DNA of 28,922 nt from JBMOPD01 sp049323615 (GCA_049323615.1 JBMOPD010000080.1:1-28922), one strand, 5' to 3'. Counted from the first letter of the stretch, positions 1 to 7,070 are shown. Program-made: numbers and translations. Notes: generated from the letters alone by a model not told the origin.

Positions 1-206
1 CAGGTTCCCACACTATTATCTCATAGCGCTTTTAGTTTGTCCAGCAGGGGATTGCGAAAAAGTTTTTTCGGGTTTCTTCTTACCCTCAAGCTCATCAAAG
101 GAATTTTATGTTATGCGTCAGTTCTGGGGTTTCTTTGCCGGGGTTTCTTTTTATGGATCGGAGGGTTAATTAAGACAGCCCCGGCCGCATATAACCACCG
201 GGCGTT
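1..206 (+). other. Upstream stretch without a convincing gene
   Basis: I see no supported gene here. A short open frame at 113-169 (ATG, 18 codons, aromatic/hydrophobic start MRQFWGFFAGVSF) has an AAGGA sequence upstream and could be the stub of a membrane protein or a leader peptide. A weak inverted repeat of A and T runs flanks position 60. Nothing else is recognisable. Confidence 0.3.
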
Positions 207-215
207 TTGGGCGGC

Positions 216-641
216 ATGAAGAATTTTTCTGTTGCGCGGACGGCCGGACAGGTGATACCTTGGGAGTTGTGGGGATCAAACGATGAGCATTTCCGCCGCT
301 ATTACCCGGCCGTATGCCGGCATTTGACCTGTATCCTGGGAGACAGCGGACTGGCCGAGGACGTTGCCCAGGAAACATTCATCAAGCTGTACCAGTCGCC
401 CCCCGATGTTCCCGGAAAGACGGGAGTATGGCTGTTCCGGGTGGCGACCAACCTGGCGTACAACCTGATCCGCAGCGAGAAAAGCCGCTTTTTGCGGGAA
501 TCCAGGGTACAGGAGGAGGTCTGCACGGCAGTTGCGTCCGAGGAGATTGTTATCAGGAAGGAAGAGGCAGGAACAGCATGGAAGGGCTACTGTCCGCCGA
601 CAGCGACAGGTTCGACGCCGAACTGGCCTGGCAGAAGCTGA
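216..641 (+). CDS. Truncated ECF (sigma-70 family) sigma factor, region 2 only
   Basis: The protein carries a clear sigma-70 region 2: the segment with AEDVAQETFIKLYQ, followed by WLFRVATNLAYNLIRSEK, is the core-polymerase and -10 binding part of ECF sigma factors. After the linker (EEIVIRKEEA) the frame runs into sequence unlike region 4, so the -35 recognition helix-turn-helix is missing. At about 141 residues it is clearly shorter than the usual 160-200. The simplest reading is an internal deletion joining the linker to the start of the next gene, which begins inside this frame at 578. An ATG at 216 and an in-frame TTG at 207 are both possible starts; neither has a strong ribosome binding site. 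It is probably non-functional as a promoter-specific sigma factor. The neighbouring ABC genes are also broken. Confidence 0.6.
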   Translation: MKNFSVARTAGQVIPWELWGSNDEHFRRYYPAVCRHLTCILGDSGLAEDVAQETFIKLYQSPPDVPGKTGVWLFRVATNLAYNLIRSEKSRFLRESRVQEEVCTAVASEEIVIRKEEAGTAWKGYCPPTATGSTPNWPGRS

Positions 642-1558
642 AACTGGCGGCGGCTCAAAGGGAAAAGCAGAAGAAAAAAGGAGTTGTTGCAAAGGTCATG
701 AGGTATAAAAAATTTTTTACCGCCGAGGCGGCCTCCCTGGCGCTGGCGGGGCTGTTCAGCTTCACCCCGGTGCGCACCATGGCCGGTGATTTTCTTACCA
801 TTTTCAGGGTGGAAAAGGTCAAGGCCATAGCAATTACGCCCGAAGACATGAGCCAATTGGAAAGGTTAATGAAAGAGTGTACAGGCAGGGCTGAAATAAA
901 AAATTTCGGCAAAGCTGAGGTGACGGGCAGGCAGGAAGTGGTCCCGGTTACGCCCCAGGAGGCCCGGGATGCGGTAGATTTTGAACTGAAGATACCGTAT
1001 TTTGATCCGTATATCGACGGGTATGGTGAACCTCAACTGAAAAAGGTTTCCGGCGGCAGGGTGACCCTGGCGCTGGATGTGGGCAATGTCAACGCGGCCC
1101 TGCAGGCCCTGGGGAGCGGGGAAAGACTGCCGGATGAGCTGAACGGCAAGGAATTTTCCCTGACCATCCCCACCGGGATAACCGCTGATTACAAGGGCGC
1201 CGCAGGGAAGCTAACCCTGATCCAGATTCGCGGGCCCTCTGTGCAGACCTCCGCCGGGGTGGACGTGAAGGCCATCAGGCAGGCTCTTTTAAGCGTCCCC
1301 GGCTTGCCGGAAAACCTGAGGAAACAGCTGGCGGCCGTGGATGACTGGCAGCGCACGGCGCTGATACCGGTCCGGGCCGGGCAGTTCTCGGAGGTCCGGG
1401 TAAACGGGACGGAGGGTGTATTTATACGGGGAGATTCCCCGGCCCAGGGCAAGTCAATGAACGCGCTGGTATGGCAGGAAGGCGGCGTGATATACGCTCT
1501 GGGCGGCGAGGGGATGAACCTGGAGAACGCCATGAATGTTGCCGGAAAAATGAAGTAA
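578..1558 (+). CDS. Membrane-anchored sigma-factor partner (anti-sigma/DUF4367-like)
   Basis: This 326-residue protein has a short charged cytoplasmic N-terminus (lysine-rich around residues 28-45), one membrane segment at about residues 47-65 (TAEAASLALAGLFSF) and a long extracytoplasmic domain with a FRVEKVKAIAITPEDMSQLE region and a C-terminal domain ending in NVAGKMK. The arrangement, immediately downstream of an ECF sigma factor, is typical of the membrane partner that restrains or senses for such sigma factors, and the outer domain resembles DUF4367-type proteins. No zinc-finger HxxxCxxC motif is visible at the N-terminus, so a classical ZAS anti-sigma domain is absent or was deleted together with sigma region 4. 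The start at 578 is chosen because the frame before it overlaps the sigma gene and has a different amino acid style; no good ribosome binding site marks it. Confidence 0.55.
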   Translation: MEGLLSADSDRFDAELAWQKLKLAAAQREKQKKKGVVAKVMRYKKFFTAEAASLALAGLFSFTPVRTMAGDFLTIFRVEKVKAIAITPEDMSQLERLMKECTGRAEIKNFGKAEVTGRQEVVPVTPQEARDAVDFELKIPYFDPYIDGYGEPQLKKVSGGRVTLALDVGNVNAALQALGSGERLPDELNGKEFSLTIPTGITADYKGAAGKLTLIQIRGPSVQTSAGVDVKAIRQALLSVPGLPENLRKQLAAVDDWQRTALIPVRAGQFSEVRVNGTEGVFIRGDSPAQGKSMNALVWQEGGVIYALGGEGMNLENAMNVAGKMK

Positions 1559-1611
1559 ATACTCTGGGGTAGGGATTCCTGACAGAATATTTACTCACGG
1601 GAGAAATAATA

Positions 1612-2468
1612 ATGACTCTTGCCATAGAGACCGATGAACTGACCAAAATGTACGGTGAAAAGGTTGGCTGCGAGGAGATTTGCCTCTCTGTACCGGAGGG
1701 GCAAATCTTCGGTTTTCTTGGACCCAACGGCGCCGGGAAAAGCCCTGGTGAAAATGCTGGTGGGGCTTTTGAGGCCCACCAGGGGAACCGCCAGGCTGCT
1801 CGGGAGGCCCCTTTCGGATATCGGCGCCCGGAAAAAAAATCGGTTTCCTGCCGGAAAATTTCAGCTACCACCATTGGCTTTGCGGCCGGCAGCTGCTGGA
1901 GTTCCACGCCGACCTGTACAGGATGAACAGGGAGGCCAGGTCCCGCCGGATACCCCTGGTGCTGGACATGGTGGGCCTTTCGGACGCGGCCGGACATAAG
2001 GTGAGGACCTACAGCAAGGGGATGCGGCAGAGGCTGGGCATCGCCGTTTCACTGCTGCCGGACCCGGACCTGCTTTTTTTGGACGAGCCCACCTCGGCCC
2101 TGGACCCGCTGGGGCGCCGGGAGGTAAGGGAGATGCTGCTGCAGCTAAGGGAAAGGGGCAAAACAATATTTTTAAACAGCCACCTGCTCAGCGAGGTGGA
2201 ACTGGTCTGCGACCAGGTGGCCTTCATAAAGGGGGGCAGGATCATCGCCCAGGGCAATCCCGGTGAAATGCAGGCGGACCGGGCGGTGGTCGAACTGCAG
2301 GTGGAAAACGCCGGTGAAGGCCTGGTTGAAGAACTGCGGCGCTTTGCCAAAATAGTGGGTTCAAGCGGCAATGTTATCCGGGCGGTGGTCGACTCCAGGG
2401 AAAATATCCCGCTGCTTGCCGAGGCCGTGGTTAAAGGCGGGGGCAGGCTTTTACAACCTGTACCTTAA
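1612..2468 (+). pseudogene. Frameshifted ABC transporter ATP-binding protein
   Basis: The pieces of a complete ABC-2-type exporter ATPase lie in three successive frames. Frame 1 gives the N-terminus through the Walker A (GPNGAGKS). Near 1741, two bases are missing relative to the expected GKST-L codons, moving the reading to frame 2 (VKMLVGLLRPTRGTARLLG). At the run of eight A's near 1831-1838, one extra A moves it to frame 3, which then reads FLPENFSYHHW, the signature-like YSKGMRQRLGIA, the Walker B LLFLDEPTSALDP and the H-loop NSHLLSEVE. The C-terminus ends abruptly at GGGRLLQPVP, where the usual tail is replaced by a junction into permease sequence. A ribosome binding site (GGGAGA) precedes the ATG. 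Either the gene is a real pseudogene or the homopolymer and dinucleotide indels are assembly errors, but the truncated partner permease argues for genuine decay. Confidence 0.8.
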
Positions 2469-2697
2469 AAACGCCGGCATTGTTTCCAGCCTGATCATGC
2501 CGGCGGACGCCCTCTACCGGAAAATTGTGCATGTTCTGCTGCAGCCGGCGGGAAAACCGCTTATCGCCCTTCAGCAGATGGGCCCCTTCGGCAGCCTGGC
2601 CGAACCCAGCCTCTGGATGACGGTTTACACACTGGCCTATGTTGCCGCTGCCGCCCTGCTGGCGGTTTATGCCTTTGTCAGGAAGGATATAGGGTAA
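2449..2697 (+). pseudogene. C-terminal remnant of ABC-2 type permease
   Basis: The frame reads FYNLYLKNAGIVSSLIMPAD, then ALYRKIVHVLL, and ends with a hydrophobic helix (TVYTLAYVAAAALLAVYAF) and the basic tail VRKDIG. This matches the last extracytoplasmic loop and final membrane helix of ABC-2 family permeases, where a MPADALYRK-like stretch is common. The N-terminal five helices are absent: upstream of about 2449 the same DNA encodes the ATPase C-terminus in another frame. A deletion therefore fused the end of the ATPase gene to the end of the permease gene. No start codon or ribosome binding site belongs to the fragment. It supports the view that the whole exporter is dead. Confidence 0.65.
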
Positions 2698-2789
2698 GAG
2701 CAGAGTACAGATAATGTCCGGCCCCGATTAGCAAAAGGAAACTTTCCGGCATAACCTTAATTAGAGTACTTTATGGGGGTTGACGGAAG

Positions 2790-3941
2790 ATGCCATCGCT
2801 GCTGTGGAAGACGGACTTCGACGGCCGGAAAGTGCTGGTGGCGGCCGGCCTTTTTGCCACCGAAAGGGGAGATGTGGCGGCCGCCACGGGCGGCAGGCTG
2901 TTCCTTTTCGTCCCGGAGGACGCGGAATACCGGCTGCGCTCGGAACTGGACCTGAAGGCCGGTATAACCGGCCTGGCGGCGGGCCGTCCGGGAGTAGGCC
3001 GGGAAAACAGGGATGATATTGTTGTCAGCACCGCTGAAAAAATAATCATCGCGGGAATCAGGCGGGAGGCCCTGGCCGTTCTGGCCCAGGCCGGCCCCGA
3101 GCCCGGAGCGCAATTTGCCGATGTGGCCGCAGGGGACCTGGATGGCGATGGCAGGTACGAAATTGTCGCCGCCGCGTCGGGCCAGGAAACCATTTATGTT
3201 TACCGTACCGCGGGGGCCGCCGATACCGGCCCGGGCATTGAACTGGTGGGCATCCGGGTGGTGCCGGGAAGCCCCCGTTTTGTAGAGGTGTTTCCGGGGC
3301 CGGGGGGAAGGCCGGCCATAGCCGTGGCCTATCAGAGGGACGGCGGATCGGGGCTGGCTCTGTACTATCTGACCGCAAGAGGATTTGAGGCCGGGCCGGT
3401 GCTGGAGGCCCTGCCTTTCGTCATTTCCTCGCTGGCAGCCGGGAATTTTATGGAAAGGCCCGGGACGGAACTGGCCTTTGGCGGGGCCGGGGGCACGGTG
3501 TGGCTGGTGGGGGCCGGGGAGAAACTGGATGTTTTAATGGTGACGGATTCCCTGGGGACGGCGGTGTCCGCCCTGGCCGGGTCGGGAAATGACACCGCCC
3601 GGCTGATGGCTGGGACCCCGGAGGGAAATGTTTTTATTTTTAACTACCCGGTTGGAAAAAGCCCGGACCTGGCATTCAGCACGGTGGAGGGTGTCACCGG
3701 CCTGGCGGCGCTGCCCGGTGAAAGGGTGGCGGCAGGCACTTCCATGGGGGGGCTGCAGGTGTGGTCTCTCTCCCCTGGCAGCAGCCGGCCGCGGGGGTAT
3801 ATTGTAATGCCCGGGGATACCCTCTGGATAATTTCAAAAAAATTTGGTGTACCCGTTGAACAAATATTATCCGTTAATCAAAATATAAAGAACCCCGAGG
3901 TGATCATGCCCGGGCAGCTGATTAAAATCCCTGCCCCGTGA
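2790..3941 (+). CDS. FG-GAP/VCBS-like repeat protein with C-terminal LysM domain
   Basis: The 383-residue product has repeated segments of the kind seen in beta-propeller proteins, most clearly FADVAAGDLDGDGRYEIVAA near residue 110, a calcium-binding FG-GAP motif; similar weaker blocks recur (VVSTAEKIIIAG, LAAGNFMERPGTELAFGG, LMAGTPEGNVFIF). Residues about 335-383 form one LysM domain (YIVMPGDTLWIISKKFGV through IMPGQLIKIP), which binds N-acetylglucosamine-containing polymers such as peptidoglycan. There is no signal peptide or membrane helix, which is odd for a LysM protein; an in-frame stop at 2781 rules out extension. A GGGGG run 11 bases upstream may serve as the ribosome binding site. 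The protein might act inside the cell or forespore, or the true N-terminus may be lost. Function is otherwise unknown. Confidence 0.65.
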   Translation: MPSLLWKTDFDGRKVLVAAGLFATERGDVAAATGGRLFLFVPEDAEYRLRSELDLKAGITGLAAGRPGVGRENRDDIVVSTAEKIIIAGIRREALAVLAQAGPEPGAQFADVAAGDLDGDGRYEIVAAASGQETIYVYRTAGAADTGPGIELVGIRVVPGSPRFVEVFPGPGGRPAIAVAYQRDGGSGLALYYLTARGFEAGPVLEALPFVISSLAAGNFMERPGTELAFGGAGGTVWLVGAGEKLDVLMVTDSLGTAVSALAGSGNDTARLMAGTPEGNVFIFNYPVGKSPDLAFSTVEGVTGLAALPGERVAAGTSMGGLQVWSLSPGSSRPRGYIVMPGDTLWIISKKFGVPVEQILSVNQNIKNPEVIMPGQLIKIPAP

Positions 3942-3997
3942 AGAACTGCCCGGCGGCAGCCCGGGGGTTAACCGTTGGTATAAAAAATGCTATTTAA

Positions 3998-4076
3998 AGC
4001 TGGTAGCCATCAGCTGTCAGCCATCAGCTTTATTATTGAAAATAGACTGATAGCTGACGGCTGACGGCTTATAGCT
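3998..4076. repeat. Large imperfect inverted repeat (AGCTGAC-type dispersed element)
   Basis: Two arms, 3998-4029 and 4048-4076, are nearly reverse complements of each other over about 29 bases (shared core AGCC(A/G)TCAGC(T/C)GTCAGC), with an AT-rich spacer between. It would form a long hairpin as RNA or a cruciform as DNA. A single arm of the same sequence recurs at 10554-10581, so this is a dispersed palindromic element rather than a one-off terminator. Confidence 0.7.
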
Positions 4077-4098
4077 GGCCCCGGGACAGGCCGCCAGA

Positions 4099-4120
4099 AT
4101 AATTGCATTTTTTCAATTAT
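4099..4120 (+). promoter_or_regulatory. Small hairpin in iron-sulfur operon leader
   Basis: ATAATTG at 4099-4105 pairs with CAATTAT at 4114-4120 around an eight-base loop that is mostly T. It lies about 50 bases before the start of the iron-sulfur gene at 4174 and next to a second hairpin with a T-run. Role inferred only from position. Confidence 0.35.
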
Positions 4121-4130
4121 GAAACCAGTC

Positions 4131-4152
4131 AACACCCCGGTGTTAATTTTTT
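4131..4152 (+). terminator. Terminator-like hairpin just upstream of the iron-sulfur operon
   Basis: AACAC at 4131-4135 pairs with GTGTT at 4140-4144 (the whole is the palindrome AACACCCCGGTGTT), followed by AA and six T's ending at 4152. The ribosome binding site AGGAG begins only about eight bases later, so no promoter fits between the two. It either ends transcription from upstream, or works as an attenuator for the operon that follows. The stem is short, so strength is uncertain. Confidence 0.45.
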
Positions 4153-4173
4153 AGCCAGAAAGGAGAAAGCATA

Positions 4174-5010
4174 ATGTGCCAGTATTGCATGACCCACGGG
4201 CATGGACAGGTATGGTACAAAAACGCCATGAACTATGCCCGGCAGATGTACAAGCTGAGGAAGAGGGAAGGGGCCGGTGACCCCCGGCAGAAGGAGATGG
4301 ACCCGGAGAGCCAGGCCGGCCTTATCCTGGCCCAGGCCGTGGAGGCCAAAACGGCCGACCCCCAGCGGTATCCCGAACTGAAAAAAATGGCCAACCGGCT
4401 GGTGATGCAGTCCACCGTGGGGCAGGTGGTAACCCTGCAGGAGGCCATGGACATTGTGGAACTGGCCTCGCCCATTGCCCTGATGTCTTGTGTCTGCCGC
4501 AAGATGACCCGGGGCAAGGTTGAGGACGACGAGCGCTCCTACACCTGCATGGGGCTGGGGATAGGGATGTTCAAGTGGGACCGTTGGCCCGAAAGGTACA
4601 AGGGAGGGGTCGAGTTTATTACCCCGGACGAGGCCAGGGAATGGCTGAAGAAGTGGAACAAAAAGGGCATGATGCACTCCATCATGACCCACGGGACACC
4701 CTACATAGGCGGGATATGCAACTGTGACTACCCGGACTGCCTGGCCATCCGCTACCGCCTGGATTATGGAATCAACCAGCTGATTAAGGGGCACTGGGTG
4801 GCCAAGGTGGACTACGACAGGTGCAACGGCTGCGGGATCTGCGTCAGCAGGTGCCAGTTCGGGGCCATAAAGAAGGAAGTCACCACCGATAAGACCAATA
4901 TTGATATGATGCGCTGTTTCGGCTGCGGACTGTGCGAGACCGGCTGCAAGCAGCAGGCCATCACCATGATCGAGAGGACAACCATTCCGGGCATGAGGGG
5001 GGTGTGGTAA
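4174..5010 (+). CDS. Iron-sulfur protein with C-terminal 2x[4Fe-4S] ferredoxin domain
   Basis: This 278-residue protein is rich in cysteine. The C-terminus holds two classical [4Fe-4S] motifs, C217-x2-C220-x2-C223-x3-C227 and C248-x2-C251-x2-C254-x3-C258. Additional cysteines occur at C2 and C5 (MCQYCMTHGHG), at C106 and C108 with C125 (ALMSCVCRK, then SYTCMGLG), and at C182, C184 and C189 (GGICNCDYPDC), the last set resembling a further cluster site seen in other ferredoxin-fused redox proteins of anaerobes. It lacks membrane helices and a signal peptide, so it is probably a cytoplasmic electron carrier or redox subunit. The start has an AAGGAG ribosome binding site. Its stop codon abuts the ATG of a second ferredoxin and that one overlaps a third gene, so the three are very likely cotranscribed. 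The exact redox partner is not known. Confidence 0.75.
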   Translation: MCQYCMTHGHGQVWYKNAMNYARQMYKLRKREGAGDPRQKEMDPESQAGLILAQAVEAKTADPQRYPELKKMANRLVMQSTVGQVVTLQEAMDIVELASPIALMSCVCRKMTRGKVEDDERSYTCMGLGIGMFKWDRWPERYKGGVEFITPDEAREWLKKWNKKGMMHSIMTHGTPYIGGICNCDYPDCLAIRYRLDYGINQLIKGHWVAKVDYDRCNGCGICVSRCQFGAIKKEVTTDKTNIDMMRCFGCGLCETGCKQQAITMIERTTIPGMRGVW

Positions 5011-5304
5011 ATGCTCTGGGAAGACGCTTTTCCGGAAATTACGAGGAATGTGCCCAGGATATCGGTGGCCATGGACAGGTGCCCCACTCCCATGGCCTGT
5101 AAGAAGTGCCTGGAAATTTGCCCGCAGGCCGTGTTTATGCTGGTTACCCTGAAAAACCAGAAACATGTTGAGACAGACGTTAACGAGCCGGGGGCCTACA
5201 TGGTGCACCCGCTCTTCAGGGACAAGTGCGTGGGCTGCCGTGACTGCGTCAGGGCCTGTCCCAGCGGCGCCATAAATATTGTTTTTGAGGGGGAGGGTGC
5301 CTGA
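5011..5304 (+). CDS. Small 2x[4Fe-4S] ferredoxin-type protein
   Basis: The 97-residue product contains a C24-x5-C30-x2-C33-x3-C37 set (MDRCPTPMACKKCLEICPQA) and a standard C73-x2-C76-x2-C79-x3-C83 motif (DKCVGCRDCVRACPSGAI). The first motif has an expanded gap between its first two cysteines (PTPMA), so that cluster may sit in an unusual environment. It begins directly after the stop codon of the upstream iron-sulfur protein and its stop overlaps the start of the next gene by one base (TGATG), showing translational coupling. The likely role is electron transfer between its two neighbours or to a cytoplasmic partner. Confidence 0.75.
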   Translation: MLWEDAFPEITRNVPRISVAMDRCPTPMACKKCLEICPQAVFMLVTLKNQKHVETDVNEPGAYMVHPLFRDKCVGCRDCVRACPSGAINIVFEGEGA

Positions 5305-5870
5305 TGGCCGAAAAGAGATCCTACGACTTGAGCAGGGAAATGATAGACATACTGGCTGCGGAATTTGACCCCCGGAAAGCAGTGGAATCCTTTGCGGTGG
5401 CGCTAAAGGACGCTTCCACCGGCGGCCGGGAACAGGTTGCCGCCGGTGTATTCGGGGATTACGGCCGGAGGTGGGCCGGGCGGACGATTGAGCTGGGGGA
5501 AAAGTATGTGGAGAGGACCTATGAAATATTGAAGGAGGCCGCCAAAAAGACCGGCCGGCTGGCATTTCCGCATATCCCCCAGAGGTTTGTCGAGATAGGA
5601 TATCTGGCCACCCAGCCGGTGGAGTTTTTAAATATTGTTATTAATAACCACTACGACCTGGTGTACAGGGTGGACCGGTGCGCCACCTACGATGCGGTAA
5701 AGGAAATATGCGGGGAGGAAGTGGCGGCGGAAATGCCCTGCCGGCATGCCTGTACGGCCTTTTCCGGGCACATTTGCCGCGCGCTGAAAATGAATGTTGA
5801 CTTTAAGGTGGAGGCGCTGTACAACTCCTCGGGTTATTGCCAGTTCAGGGCCACCAACAGGGATACATAA
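5304..5870 (+). CDS. Cysteine-rich protein, ATC-hydrolase-like, coupled to two ferredoxins
   Basis: The 188-residue protein starts within the stop codon of the ferredoxin gene before it. Its C-terminal half carries spaced cysteines C126, C136, C146, C150, C158 and C179, in the context EMPCRHACTAFSGHIC and NSSGYCQFRATN. That order (conserved cysteines, a hydrophobic core, then a final G-x-C-x-F strand) resembles the L-2-amino-thiazoline-4-carboxylic acid hydrolase-like family; the match is from memory of the pattern, not a search. The N-terminal half is helical with no motif I know. A thiol-based or metal-bound active site working with the two iron-sulfur proteins is an inference. It could equally be an uncharacterised iron-sulfur subunit. 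A convergent minus-strand gene begins five bases after its stop. Confidence 0.5.
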   Translation: MAEKRSYDLSREMIDILAAEFDPRKAVESFAVALKDASTGGREQVAAGVFGDYGRRWAGRTIELGEKYVERTYEILKEAAKKTGRLAFPHIPQRFVEIGYLATQPVEFLNIVINNHYDLVYRVDRCATYDAVKEICGEEVAAEMPCRHACTAFSGHICRALKMNVDFKVEALYNSSGYCQFRATNRDT

Positions 5871-5875
5871 GGAAT

Positions 5876-6454
5876 TCAGTGTCCTGCTCCACCCGGCCCG
5901 GGCAGCCTCCAGGCCGCCTGGTCCCGGCCGGCGGTGTAAACCAGGAAGGTGTCACCCGCTGCCTTTTTGACTTTAAAGATCAGGTACACAGCGCGGCCTC
6001 CCTGGCCTGTTCCGGCAGCGGCGGCGCCTTCCGGCGGGCTTTCGGGCAGGACCTTCAACAGGCCGTACGTGTCACCCTCCCCGCCGACAACATACCACTG
6101 GGTGGAAACCGGGGTAAAGCCGTCCGGGACAACCAGGGGCAGCACCAGGAAAACTGTTCCCCCTTCGGCCACCACCCTGTTGTTTCCCAGCGTCAGCGCC
6201 GGGGTGTAGGCGACCCTGCCCCCCGGCGCGGCCAGCAGGGTCTTGCCGCCGGTAGTCACCGGCTCGCCGGCCTGCCGGTATTCCTGCGGCAGGGGCAGCC
6301 TTTGGGCGGGTTCGTCTCCGCCGATACCCGTATTGATCCAGTAGTAGATAAAAAACAGGGCCGGGCCGATTAAAACAAGCCAGATCCAGTACCTGTACAC
6401 CTTTTTTTCCCGGGGGTTAAATTGACCCCGGCTCTTTTTTTTATTGGCCGGCAC
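5876..6454 (-). CDS. Hypothetical membrane-anchored protein
   Basis: The 192-residue product has a basic N-terminus (MPANKKKSRGQFNPREKKVYR), one membrane helix at about residues 23-41 (WIWLVLIGPALFFIYYWI) and an outer domain of about 140 residues rich in glycine and valine with alternating strand-like segments (VFLVLPLVVPDGFTP, QWYVVGGEGDTYGLLKVLPE, AVYLIFKV). The layout resembles small single-pass proteins with an immunoglobulin-like outer domain, but I do not recognise the family. It starts at a GTG with an AGGGCGTGAT sequence about eight bases upstream. It is convergent with the iron-sulfur operon and divergent from the ferredoxin gene at 6640. Confidence 0.55.
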   Translation of the reverse strand: MPANKKKSRGQFNPREKKVYRYWIWLVLIGPALFFIYYWINTGIGGDEPAQRLPLPQEYRQAGEPVTTGGKTLLAAPGGRVAYTPALTLGNNRVVAEGGTVFLVLPLVVPDGFTPVSTQWYVVGGEGDTYGLLKVLPESPPEGAAAAGTGQGGRAVYLIFKVKKAAGDTFLVYTAGRDQAAWRLPGPGGAGH

Positions 6455-6639
6455 TGTTTATCACGCCCTGTCCCCTCAAATACTGTATTAAGTCATTATG
6501 AAACAGCCGGAAATATTTTGTCAAGAATACGGGGCGCTGACAGGTCCTTTCATAAAGTTACAATTTATGGGCATAATTTGAGGTTGTAGAAGGGAAACTA
6601 TATTAGCTTTCAAGAAATACAGATACGGAGGTGCCCGAA

Positions 6640-6828
6640 ATGAAAATGGAAGTGGATCAGGACCTGTGCATAAGCTGTGGCGCGTGTGTGGATCTGTGTC
6701 CGGAGGTTTTTAACTGGAATAATGATGAAAAGGCGCATGCGGTGGTGGATGAAATACCTTCGGACCTGGAGGACCAGGCTCAGGAAGCGGCCGAGGGCTG
6801 CCCCACCAACGCCATCAAAGAAATTTAA
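6640..6828 (+). CDS. Single-cluster [4Fe-4S] ferredoxin
   Basis: This 62-residue protein has the pattern of a mono-cluster ferredoxin: C10-x2-C13-x2-C16 plus C54-P (EGCPTNAI), with an extra C20-P. Acidic residues dominate, as usual for this family. It works as a soluble low-potential electron carrier. The ATG at 6640 is chosen over the upstream in-frame GTG at 6631 because that GTG is part of the ribosome binding site GGAGGTG, which is correctly spaced from 6640. It is followed after 17 bases by a small ORF that probably shares its transcript and then by a palindromic terminator-like sequence. Confidence 0.85.
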   Translation: MKMEVDQDLCISCGACVDLCPEVFNWNNDEKAHAVVDEIPSDLEDQAQEAAEGCPTNAIKEI

Positions 6829-6845
6829 AAAAGAGGTGGGGACCG

Positions 6846-6992
6846 GTGATTCCCAAAGATCCCGAGGATATAAACATCAACGCCAGCCAACAGGGGCTGC
6901 TGGAGATAGCCGAACATTTTTTCCGCCAGAAACTCAGGCTGCAGGAACAGAAAGGGCCGAAGGAAGAGGAAAACAAAAAAGACGGGGTATAA
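6846..6992 (+). CDS. Small 48-residue charged protein downstream of ferredoxin
   Basis: A GTG-started frame of 48 codons begins MIPKDPEDININASQQGLLE, continues with an amphipathic helix (IAEHFFRQKLRLQEQ) and ends in a lysine/glutamate tail. The ribosome binding site GAGGTGG lies about eight bases upstream. It fills the space between the ferredoxin stop and a 22-base palindrome, as expected for the last gene of a two-gene operon. The protein is highly charged and helical and has no cysteine. I do not recognise a family; the function is unknown. Confidence 0.55.
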   Translation: MIPKDPEDININASQQGLLEIAEHFFRQKLRLQEQKGPKEEENKKDGV

Positions 6993-7012
6993 AGCGCGGC
7001 CGGCCGCGCTTT
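6991..7012 (+). terminator. Perfect 22-base palindrome, probable terminator
   Basis: AAAGCGCGG at 6991-6999 pairs with CCGCGCTTT at 7004-7012 around CCGG. It overlaps the stop codon of the small ORF. There is no clean T-run after it (ACTTCTTGTC follows), so termination efficiency is uncertain. Confidence 0.55.
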
Positions 7013-7070
7013 ACTTCTTGTCAATCCCAATCCCTGCTTGTCCATACTTTTTTTGGCAATAATATAACTG

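Noticed and set aside
4129..5565. Long open frame on the minus strand opposite the iron-sulfur genes
   Set aside because: It mirrors the codon pattern of the real genes, is proline/histidine-rich with no motif, and crosses three well-supported coupled genes.
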